DNA of 64,000 nt from Tubulanus polymorphus (taxonomy: Eukaryota > Nemertea > Palaeonemertea > Tubulaniformes > Tubulanidae): contig NC_134027.1 of assembly GCF_964204645.1 (NCBI RefSeq), forward strand, positions 27,640,485 through 27,704,484. The letters are read 5' to 3'. Below the pieces are notes generated by a model. It had not been told where the DNA came from and did not search any database. It saw nothing but the letters and a program-made list of their open reading frames with translations. The position numbers and the translations under genes were made by a program. Shown one piece after another: positions 21,928 to 32,000 of this stretch (its first letter is position 1; the number at the start of each line of letters is the position of its first letter).

Positions 21928-23955
21928 CATTTCCTTCTAGGATCACAGTTCTATACATACTTGTATCGGCCTGCAGGTACCTTACTGCCCCTGACAGGTG
22001 GATTGAATCGACTCTAAGAGTGTACCCATGTTGCACAGGTGTCCAGAAGTGTCTTTATAGTTTGGTCGATTATGAGAAAGATTTGGCTGCAGTTTCATTG
22101 CGCGCCGGGTTCCACTATAAACTGATTGATTTTCTTTGTCCCAGCAAATAATAGTTTTACTGTGAATCACACAAATAATTGATAAGTAAAACTTGTTTAG
22201 CTGTTTTTCTAAATGTTTTATTCGTTGCGCAATAAACAAAGAAATTTGCGGATGAGTCAAAAACACTGAGCAGAATTCCTACTTTACGCAAGACCATTTT
22301 TTCATCTTCAGATAAACCACTACTTATTCCAAACCACACACTGAAGAAATGTAACACACGATCTAAAGATGCCGGTATTTCAAATATAAAATACATCAAT
22401 ACAATCATGAGAACCATTCTTAATATTTTCAATTCGGCGGATGTATTTTGAGTTTTCTCACTGGTCGCCGCTGTGTCCGTGTGAAATTGTTTCTTTTGAT
22501 TTCGTTTTCTTAATATCATGACTCCAAACAAAGTTAGATTTAATGCTATCAAGACACTAAAAGGTACAATTACAGTCATGAACAAATATGTCATAAAAGT
22601 GAAGTAGTACGCGTACACTTCATGGTAATGAAAAGGGCTTCTAATTGTTTTGGCTCCAAAAGCTCTCATTGTGAATAATCCCCGAACACAAGGATGTGTT
22701 GCCCTTCCGGGTAAATAAAGTGGAAAATAATGCGGCCAGTTATAAACTGCAGACAAAAATGCGTTGAAAACCGATAGAGAAATAATTTGTTTTTTGTTCC
22801 AGAATCGTCTGAAATACAGCGGACTCGCGACAACCAGAAGTCTTTCAAAATTTACAATCACAACGGCCCAATTTCTGGCAGTTTGAAATGTATAAAATAA
22901 TGGTAGCGCCCATATTATAATTTCGTGTCCAAAATACCAATCATCATAACGCCCGAGAATATCGGTGGGTTTGCTGATATCGATAACAATCATACGAAAC
23001 GGATAAAGTAGAAACACTGAAACAAGAAACAGTAAATCAAACCAGGCAAGAATTATAATAGTTTGATAAGTGGAGCGACCGATCCTTCTGAATATGACAA
23101 TAGAAACACAGTTTAGCGTCATTCCTAGAATTGAAGCTGATGAATATCCGAAAATATAAATGTTCGCACTAAACATGTGATCCCATCGTTCTGGTGGTAA
23201 AACACATTGAGGAGACTCAGTCGTGGTGGTGGATGTGAGTTGAGATGTAAAATTCATACTTCATTCATCTACAGCACCAGCGCAGCAGCAGCAGCAGCAG
23301 CAGCAGTAGCAATCGGCTCCCAGTGAAATAACAAGAGATACTTCAGACCGCGTTCAACTCTCTTCAATGGTGCAATAACGCATGTGTTACTGCTAGCCTG
23401 CTATCATCTATCTACATGTGGTAACACCCATCTACACTGTGCAGGAAATTATCGTCGAGAAACTTTCTGAAATACGTTTTTTTCACTGTCTCCAATAGAA
23501 TAGAATGTATTCTACATATCTAAGATTTGTTTGAGAAATAGTAGAATTCTGTGTAATTTGAGTCACGCAGTGAATTCACTTGACTCTGAGGCGATTATCA
23601 TTACTAGACTTTAGAAATAAATCATAATTAGGTCCGGGAATTAGGTCTCTCTTTTGGAAACTTAGTTTTTGGTTGAATTAAATACTTTTTTTCTATCATT
23701 TTTTAACAGTTGAAGTCAAGAAATTTACTTCAAAAGAATGAATCCATATCAACGATGACCTGATGACGTCATTTGGAGTTCCTGTGACGGGAATTTCTGT
23801 GACCGTGTTTTAGTGGTAACGGTTTAGGTACACAATGGATGCTGAGTCGTCACAATAACTCGATTTCTATATTTCAACAGAATAATATTTTCGTCCTACC
23901 CGCGACTTGTTTAGTCTTGTTTTACATGAATAATTATTCACGGATTCTCTAGGAT
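21928..23955. repeat. Segmental tandem duplication, copy 2 (contains GPCR gene 2)
   Basis: Aligns with 19406-21580 over its 5' flank, GPCR gene and 3' flank. The SINE-bearing spacer 21581-21927 and the sequence after 23955 are not shared. Confidence 0.88.
22157..23257 (-). CDS. Rhodopsin-class GPCR, FMRFamide/peptide-receptor-like, intronless, copy 2
   Basis: A 366-residue, single-exon paralogue of the receptor at 19673-20776, highly similar along its whole length. The same hallmarks are present: FER after TM3, FEIP in TM6, SSANFFVY in TM7 and a basic C-tail. Differences cluster in the N-terminus, the first extracellular loop (ISKPTDILGRY region), the second extracellular loop (a VYAYYF variant) and the sixth-helix loop. 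These are ligand-facing positions, suggesting relaxed or shifted ligand preference (inference). Both frames are intact, so neither copy is a pseudogene. The start codon matches copy 1, and a short CAG repeat lies upstream. Confidence 0.93.
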   Translation of the reverse strand: MNFTSQLTSTTTTESPQCVLPPERWDHMFSANIYIFGYSSASILGMTLNCVSIVIFRRIGRSTYQTIIILAWFDLLFLVSVFLLYPFRMIVIDISKPTDILGRYDDWYFGHEIIIWALPLFYTFQTARNWAVVIVNFERLLVVASPLYFRRFWNKKQIISLSVFNAFLSAVYNWPHYFPLYLPGRATHPCVRGLFTMRAFGAKTIRSPFHYHEVYAYYFTFMTYLFMTVIVPFSVLIALNLTLFGVMILRKRNQKKQFHTDTAATSEKTQNTSAELKILRMVLMIVLMYFIFEIPASLDRVLHFFSVWFGISSGLSEDEKMVLRKVGILLSVFDSSANFFVYCATNKTFRKTAKQVLLINYLCDSQ

Positions 23956-24220
23956 TTTGTTTTCTAGGATTTAAGTTACCGCGTGTATGTTTTAATACAT
24001 TATGTTGTGTAAAGCGCTTTATGGCGCGATACAAATTTCGTATTGATAATAATTTGAAAATGGACAAACATGAACATATATCACGTGGAAAGAGTTATAT
24101 AATAATGAAACTTATATTAACGATGAAGCTATGACGTCATTATATGTCTTCCTGTGCATAACTCCGCTGTATTTCTGAATAGCACAATCGCGTTATTTTT
24201 TGCGCGTCCGCGATTCTATG
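23956..24220. other. Gene-free flank with SINE-tail-like motif
   Basis: The stretch TGTGTAAAGCGCTTTATGGC near 24003-24030, followed by an AT-rich run, resembles the conserved 3' domain of some metazoan SINEs. This is a weak resemblance. No coding exon is visible. Confidence 0.3.
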
Positions 24221-24222
24221 TA

Positions 24223-24348
24223 GACTGGTTACCGGTCTGTATCTTCAATTAGAATGGGACAGGCAACCAGTCAACGATTCTGTGCAGATATTAGACTGGT
24301 TACCGGTCTCTATTTTCAATTAGAATGGGACCAGGCAACCAGTCTATG
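24223..24348. mobile_element. Two adjacent ~62-bp MITEs with TAGACTGGTTACC termini
   Basis: Two side-by-side copies each run from TAGACTGGTTACCGGTCT through CAATTAGAATGGGAC to GGCAACCAGTC(TA). The ends are inverted repeats of each other. Relatives with the same termini occur near 28017-28075 and 35845-35920. Confidence 0.75.
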
Positions 24349-24384
24349 TAGATATATCACCAACAATGCGACACCGGGCCAATA

Positions 24385-24652
24385 CTACGTTTATTCACCA
24401 GGCCAACACTAGGGTTTCTGCGTTTATTAACAGGCCAACACTAGGGTTACTGCGTTTATTCAGCAGGCCAACACTAGGGTTTCTGCGTTTATTCAGCAGG
24501 CAAACACTAGGGTTTCTGCGTTTATTCAGCAGGCCAACACTAGGGTTACTGCGTTTATTCAGCAGGCAAACACTAGGGTTTCTGCGTTTATTCACCAGGC
24601 AAACACTAGGGTTTCTGTGTTTATTCAGCAGGCAAACACTAGGGTAAGGTCT
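24385..24652. repeat. 33-bp minisatellite, ~8 copies
   Basis: Unit CAGGCCAACACTAGGGTTTC plus TGCGTTTATTCAG, with GGCAAACAC variants. Because 33 is a multiple of three, both strands show artefactual open frames. Confidence 0.95.
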
Positions 24653-25159
24653 AACTCTAGAGGTTGTTGGCTAAATTGGCGTTTTGCTCGGATTTTCTTG
24701 ATATTCATAAAGCTTTTTTCGTAATAATTGATAAAATTAGGAATCCGTAGATGTAGTCAGTCTTTAGTCATAGAAATAATTATTTCAATCTGTATTTTTT
24801 CTAGTTAATCTTTTTGTATTTAATTATAGTTTGATTTATTTATTGATTAATAAATGATTTATTATTCATTTGATCATATAGTCTTAAACTGAAGTTGTCC
24901 GTTCTTTACATGAATATCGTTTTGTATTAGAAATTGCATTTTTCCGACATGGCAGTACGGAGCCCCGGAGGTCTTAAGTTGTTAGATTGGCTATAGAACT
25001 TAGATGGTCTTAGACTTAGGCCTCTTTGACTTTGCAACTGAACCCAGTTGTTTTTTCGACCCGACCCGAAAAATATTGAAGAAAAACAATTTTACGGATT
25101 TAGAAATAGGCAAATATGATTTATTTTTAAAGCAATTGAATAAATGATAATTCATGGAT

Positions 25160-25312
25160 GTAATACCGTGAACTCATGAACTCCTCCGTGAACTCATGAA
25201 CTCCTCCGTGAACTCTTAAACTCCTCCGTGAACTCATGAACTCATCCGTGAACTCATGAACTCATCCGTGAACTCATGAGCTCCTCCGTGATCCCATGAG
25301 CTCCTCTGTGAA
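25160..25312. repeat. 20-bp CCGTGAACTCATGAACTCCT array, ~7 copies
   Basis: Abuts the calponin-gene stop codon at 25313. The unit CCGTGAAC also appears within the last coding codons, so the array seems to have grown out of the end of the coding exon. Confidence 0.92.
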
Positions 25313-25522
25313 CTATATACCGTGAACCCTTCCGTGCAATAGTTGTTCCTCGCTAAATTCTCGAGGATTTGCAGATGCTTCTTTAGGTCCTAGTACCGGT
25401 CCTTTAAATCCGTTAACTTGCGCCTGGAATTAAATCATGGAAATCGTGTATTCAATACTGCGATGTAAAATGTATGATTTAAAGAGGATTGTTTAAGAAG
25501 TATATCTTATTTAATCTCTCTA

Positions 25523-25556
<34 letters not shown>

Positions 25557-26812
25557 CTTACCTTTCTACCTAAAGCGTGAATCCCAGCAATAACTGCTGC
25601 CATATTCTGATTATCAGTTAAATAAACAGATTGGAATAGATCTCCTCTGGCACAACCATATCTTTCCGCGGCTGTCAGAAAATTAGAAACATTCTCCATC
25701 AATTTGAAACTATTCGATGAAGTCGGGTGAATGTTTGGAACGGAATCAGGTGACACCACATTCATTACTCTGAAAACAATAGGCGGATTACTTTTAGATA
25801 TTATAGCCGCGATCACACGAAGACGATTAGGCACGGGACAAATTGGCACCGATCACCAGGCCCGGGCTTAATTTGGCCCGTGTCTAATTAGAGAGCGCGT
25901 TCACACGCAAACCATTCACTCGATACTAAACAATGCTCAAACAAAGCGAAGTGGATCATTTCCGGTGCCAGTTGCAATTCAAACGCAATCATTTGTCTGG
26001 TGCTAAAATTTGGCTCGGGCCTGGTCCGACGTTTTTGGTCGGGCCAAATAGGAGGCTCGGGCACATTTGGCACCCATGTGAACAGTTGTTCCGGGCCAAA
26101 TTTGGCCCGGGCCAAAAATGCGCGTGTTATCGCGGCTTATGAAGATATACATTAGTACTTTTAGCCACAGTAGATCGGGCTGGTGAATTGAACCGCTATA
26201 AATAGATTTAAAAAAAAACAGATTTATTTAGGATTTGGAATTGATGAGGCACAACGGGCTGTTTTGAAATCTGGCTGTAGAGTTAATAAAACATTCGAAA
26301 TAAACTAATTTTAACTCTTATATCAAACTTAACTAACATTTGTGGAACTTCTTATAAATTTGCATATATATTGAAGACGTACTTGCAAAGAATGACGCCA
26401 TCGCAAAGAGCTTTTTGTAGATTATCTCGACCTGAAACTTCCTGTAAAATAATTATATATATAGAATGTTTCATCCATGAACAATGACTGAGAAAATTCA
26501 CAAATTGACCTGAAAGACAAACCGGTAATTTATATCCTAGAACAGCTTCAATCCACTCTACGGCTTGTCGTTCTGATTCCACATCGTATTTGGCATCAAT
26601 CTGTAAACAGATAAAGTGGCGAGATTTATAGTAATCCAAGTTGTTCCAGGATCTACAGTTCCATAGTTCAACAACAGGAGTGGATCATTAGTTCATTTTC
26701 TCTGAGAACAGTCTCAATCAGAACTCTGATGGTACTGAGTCTAAGTATGAAATTATCTTACTTTACTTGTGGTTTCAGCAGTATATCCATAACCTACAGG
26801 ACGATTAGCCAT
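25313..26812 (-). CDS. Calponin/transgelin (muscle protein 20-like), single CH domain, short C-terminus
   Basis: Exons in transcript order: 26762-26812, 26523-26600, 26383-26441, 25562-25769, 25313-25423, with consensus junctions and consistent phase, giving 168 residues. It begins MANRPVGYGYTAETTSK. The calponin-homology domain follows: RQAVEWIEAVLGYKLP, then the CDGVILCKVMN core, SVPNIH and FKLMENVSNFL, then the YG..RGDLFQSVYLTDNQN signature. The tail has GFKGPVLGPKEASANPREF and EEQL, both typical of transgelins, but stops at GRVHGI, before the calponin-type Gly-Leu-Gln repeat that normally follows. Transgelins are cytosolic actin-bundling proteins of muscle and other contractile cells. The end at 25313 may be real or may hide one more exon, since GGTATAT there could serve as a donor. 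Confidence 0.9.
25801..26141. mobile_element. ~340-bp MITE with GCCGCGAT-ACACG termini in calponin intron
   Basis: The left end TTATAGCCGCGATCACACG is mirrored by the right end CGTGTTATCGCGGCTTATGA. The interior is rich in GGCCCGGGCCAAATT-type words and itself partly palindromic (near 25860 and 26095). It lies in the intron between exons 4 and 3 of the calponin gene. Confidence 0.72.
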
Positions 26813-28016
26813 TTTTACTGATTCAATCGGCAAAATCTACTCCGGTATAATGTGACTGATTCGTACGTCGTGCGCGCACTCTAGCCGTAACCCGCTACGC
26901 TGTTATAAGCCTTATACAGTTCTGTTATTTTAAGCTTCTCCCAATTAAAACTTTCCGCTTTTATCTATATCGTTATGCTTCATATTCTTTGTACTAAAGC
27001 GTTGTCAGGGTCAATAAGTCGATCCAATCCTGCACTCGTTTTCTCCCAACTAGAGTTTCGCCAGGAATCGTACATGACCGGGTGGCATTAGTGAGATCAA
27101 CCAGACCTTGAACCAGTTCTGCACAGTTTACATTTAAAACATGTCTGACTGTCTTGATTAGAGTCTTGGACTGATTGAGTCCCCTAAATTTACGCTTTCG
27201 AAACTACGTCCGCGAAGACCTAACGCGCCCCGGGGAATCACAAACCAGCGCGTGGAATGACCTCCAGAGAAATTCCATCCCCTCAGACTCAAAAACAAAA
27301 TATCGTTAAGGGTACAACCTAGTAGTCACAGCTGGCGTAACTCAACCGCCGTTTCTAAAGAAATAAGGAATAAGGAACAAGTATCCAACTTCAGGGGTAT
27401 TTCTCAATCGTCATCTCAAATACTTATCTAATTTAGTAAAAGTTTCAGGGTTACTGTTAACCATGTTTGTTTCATTTTTCTCAACTGTATCATCGGACAC
27501 ATTTCACAGTTTTAAAGAAATTCGTCACCTGATCTTATCATTGGCTCGTATTTGTCATGCGCAGGTTCCACAGCAGAATGCGTCTAATCCGTAGTTACCG
27601 GCAGGTACTTGAACATTATGGTAACGGCTGATATTAATGCGGCATCCAATAAACAACTCAGAAAATAGTCATTGTCACCGAGTGCGAAATGATGCGCTAG
27701 ACCCCTAACCCTAACTCCATCGACCCTTCTACGACACTGGATCCTTAACCCTATTATCTGCGGTTCAAAAAGCCGCCATTTTATTTTCCCGGTACTACTT
27801 CCGCCTCGTGGATCATTTCAACACTATATGAAATATCAATCGGAAAGATGATGCTTGATATATCGAAATCTTCGCTTACACGTGTATGCACACATAGACG
27901 TTAGAAATTCACAGTTCTGAGCAGAACGTTTATCAAAACAATCTATCAATAATTTGTATCTATGATTAATCGCTTTCATCGACATTTCGTTTTTAAATTT
28001 TCAATTGCGACAAACC

Positions 28017-28075
28017 TAGACAGGTCGCCTGTCCAATTCTGCGCCACCTGCATTATCGGCAACCAGTCTACTACA
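28017..28075. mobile_element. Short MITE, TAGACAGGTCGCC..GGCAACCAGTCTA
   Basis: Shares GCCTGTCCAATTCTGCGCC, ACCTGCATT and ATCGGCAACCAGTCTA with the element at 35845-35920, and its termini with 24223-24348. Confidence 0.7.
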
Positions 28076-28254
28076 AACCAAGCGCGATTTTCTACTGTTG
28101 TGGAGAACTTCCGGCCACCATTGCTCGGGGAATTTTTGATGAATAAATTAAGAGAATAAATAGCAAGCATTTCTTGTTACACAATACAGCGAACGGTCGT
28201 GCATACAGACTGATTCTTTTGACTCAGCAGTGGTGTATATCAATGATCTCTAAA

Positions 28255-28257
28255 CAA

Positions 28258-28295
<38 letters not shown>
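28255..28295. repeat. CAA/CAG trinucleotide tract before a consensus donor
   Basis: CAACAACAG then about eleven CAG units, ending CAT|GTAAGT at 28296/28297. It is either an upstream (UTR) exon end or chance. Confidence 0.9.
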
Positions 28296-28296
<1 letters not shown>

Positions 28297-29004
28297 GTAA
28301 GTTTAAATTCAATCTTTTATTTGTTTGACATCCACCCCGGCCGCGGTGTGGTACTGCCCTCTCTCATTAACCTGTGTTAACTTAAACTACCCTACCCTAT
28401 AGCGAAGCCCAGAGTTTGATGCTATATGCTTTATTTCAATGAAACTTGAGGTTAAGCACCAGTTCCAGTCCAGGAGAGAGAGAGAGGTTTCGAGTAGCTG
28501 AACTCAATTTTGAACTGCTGAATTTGAATTTGGTCTTTTAAATCTTAGTCAAGGCTCAACGTCAAGAGAGAGGGACCCTGAGTGCAGCCACTCGTTGAGG
28601 CTGGTCCGGCAGTGGACTGGTGGGTGAAACAGGTAGGCCCAGCTGCTGGGTGCAGCAGGTGCGCCCAGCTGGGCCTTGTTCACTTAGATTAGGTCCTAAC
28701 TATAACTATTATTTCAGGCCAATTGTAAGGAAAGTATTAAAATCAAATAAAGCAGAAATAGAGTATTCTCAATCATTTTACTGGCAAGTATTTATTTATA
28801 CAGACACAGTCTCAGCCAGTCAGTCGGTCACAGATGTTGTCAACTTCATTCACAACCTCACCCAAAAAACACCGCTAAAAAACAAAAAAATAAATGTGTC
28901 CATTGTTGATTGTTTCGAAGGATTTTATGGCAATCGCTGCTCAAGCTTATTTTTTTCTAATTCATTCCATTTTAGTTATAAATGTTTTGTAATTTGTGTT
29001 GTAA

Positions 29005-32000
29005 ATGGAGTCAGGGTCTCTTGTGAGGAGGTAAGTTTTAGAATCAAGCAACCCGCCATATTGTCCCCTAACTCTAAAATAGTCCCTCGGTCCCTTAACT
29101 TTTAGATAGCCCCAGAATTTTTGCTTTTATTAATTCTTGAGCTAATAAATTTCATACGCTTTGCTTCCAGCTTTTTCTGAGAACCCTTAAAAACAATACT
29201 TTTAACTCTTTCATCATCGGTTCTGAAACTGTGGAAAGTTGCTTGATTCTTTCTTACGTCTCTCAGTTGAACTATTAATGTACTTTTATGTAAAATACCG
29301 TTTTAATATTGCAGCTTTTTAACCAAATTCTATTTACGGATTATTTACGTATTGTTACGTATTGTTACTGCGCTTCTGTCTTCGCTCTTATATTTTGAAA
29401 GTCACTTGATTTTTATGTTAAATATTATCAATGTTTTTAACGTTTTTTAGTTCTTTGTAATTTCTTACAAATTACATTGTCGTCGTAGTTGTATTGAATG
29501 TAATTTCTTACAAATTACATCGAAACTCGCTGCCGCTGCTGAAGTTGTTGTGTTGTATTGATCAGAAAAACAAATTGTGCCTCACACAATTAGTAGAGAT
29601 GACTTCAGTATTGACTGAATCGCGTTCAACAATTTAGTTATTTATGAATCCTTGAATGTAAAACATTTAATAAAACGGTGTTTATATTTTCAGGCACGAA
29701 GTAAAGATTCCTGATAATGGAGTAACGGTACGGACTTATAATAATCAAAAACCCGATGAAACCGATGATTCTGAATGTTGTTCTTCTTGCGGTCGTTTAT
29801 TAAAGTGTTTTATTCCTGAACGTTGTTTAAGACTACGGTGTATGATGGATATCTGGTTTGTGAAGGATATTTGCGGTATTATCTGCGCCGTTTTAACCTG
29901 GATGTTGGTTCTATTTGCTGAATATGTAGTGAATTTTGTGATGTTAATTCCGATGAATTATACACATCCGATATATGCGACTATAAACGCTCTGATTTTT
30001 AATATGCTTTCATTCCTGGCGGTCGCTTCACATGTTAAAGCTATGATCACTGATCCGGTAAGTGTTAGATCCACAGTTCCACTCTGAATCCAGTTCCACA
30101 CTTCTGCACCCAGTTCCACAGTTCTGAACCCAGTTCCACAGTTCTGAACCCAGTTCCACAGTTCTGGATCCAGTTCCACAGTTCTGCACCCAGTTCCCCA
30201 GTTCTGAACCCAGTTCCACAGTTCTGAACTCAGTTCCAGTTCCACAGTTCTGGATCAAATTCCACAGTTGTGGATCCGGTTCCACAGTTCTGAATCCAGT
30301 TCCACAGTTCTGAACCCAGTTCCACAGTTCTGCACCCAGTTCCACAGTTCTTGATTCAGTTCCAAAGTTCTGAACTCAGTTCTAGTTCCACAGTTCTGGA
30401 TCAAATTCCACAGTTGTGGATCCGGTTCCACAGTTTTGAAGTGTCGAACTAGATCCAGCAGATTTATTCCTGTAATTCACCCTTAGTGTCTCCGCTTTCA
30501 TAATCTGCATTAAAACATATTTTCCCACATGAAAATTATTTGATATAATGTAATTTTTTTTGAATGCTTAACTTGCACATAGTTTAAAACATTAAATATT
30601 TACTGTTTGTATATTTACAGGGAACTGTTCCGAGAGGTAACGCTACTAAAGAAAATATCATGCGTATGGGATTTACTGATGGTCAGGTTATTTATAAATG
30701 TCCTAAATGTTGTAGTATTAAACCAGCTCGAGCCCATCATTGTAGGTAAGTTATACCTCACTCGCCCCGCATCCCCTTCGTACATATATCGAAATAGTCA
30801 TTGTAAAAAACTGTTCAGTAATGTCTAAGAAAGAATGCTCACTCGCCCCTGTATCCTTCATATTTCAGTATCTGTAGAAGATGTGTGAAGAAGATGGACC
30901 ATCATTGTCCGTGGGTTAATAACTGTGTCGGGGAAAATAATCAGAAATTCTTTGTTTTATTCACTGTAAGTAAAATGCAATTACTGAATTATAGATCTAC
31001 AGTAGATTCTACAGTAAACTGCCTCTGATCTACAGTAGATTCTACAGTAAACTGCCTCTGATCTACAGTAGATTCTACAGTAAACTGCCTCTGATCTACA
31101 GTAGATTCTACAGTAAACTGCCTCTGATCTACAGTAGATTCTACAGTAAACTGCCTCTGATCTACAATAGATTCTACAGTAAACTGCCTCTGATCTACAG
31201 TAGATTCTACAGTAAACTGCCTCTGATCTACAGTAGATTCTACAGTAAACTGCCTCTGATCTACAGTAGATTCTACAGTAAACTGCCTCTGATCTACAGT
31301 AGATTCTACAGTAAACTGCCTCTGATCTACAGTAGATTCTACAGTTAACTGCCTCTGATCTACAGTAGATTCTACAGTAAACTGCCTCTGATCTACAGTA
31401 GATTCTACAGTAAACTGCCTCTGATCTACAGTAGATTCTACAGTAAACTGCCTCTGATCTACAGTAGATTCTACAGTAAACTGCCTCTGATCTACAGTAG
31501 ATCTATTTGTGTACAGTGTAATCTATGATATATGATATGATGATTAATTGCAGGTTTATATATGTCTGATATCGTGTCACGCGATGTATATGGCTGTTAC
31601 TCATTTTGTTATGTGCATCGGTAGTGATTGGACAGGTAAGCGTTATCATTAGTTTAGTTCCTCTTCAGTCCGTTAGGTGGCAGCTCATAGCGTTGTTTCG
31701 TAGATTATAATGTTTCCATTGTGTACGTCTGAACAAATGTATTGTTAGAGAGGTGAGAGGGGTGGGGAGGGGGAGGGGTGGGGAGGGGGTGGTGGACTGT
31801 CAATAATGTTTTTGTCTTCATGCCGGTAACTGGGTTCAATCTTCCCCACATTTATTTAAATTTGGTGTCGGGTTTGCCCCCCTCCCCCCCCCCCCCGACT
31901 GTCTCTCGGAGCAGTTTTTGTGATCTAATTAATTGGTTATTGTTTGTTTGTTTGGCTGTTTACAGAGCCCGGAAACTTGGCCAAATTATCACCAGAAAAG

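Larger units (their letters stand above)
26813..29004. other. Intergenic region between divergent calponin and DHHC genes
   Basis: Probable shared promoter region. It holds a possible LINE-tail remnant (27184-27309), a short MITE (28017-28075) and a CAG tract (28260-28295). A plus-strand frame at 27184-27309 reads through LRFRNYVRED and AWNDLQRNSIPS before a stop, reminiscent of the end of non-LTR reverse-transcriptase ORFs. This is weak evidence. No other exon is supported. Confidence 0.4.
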
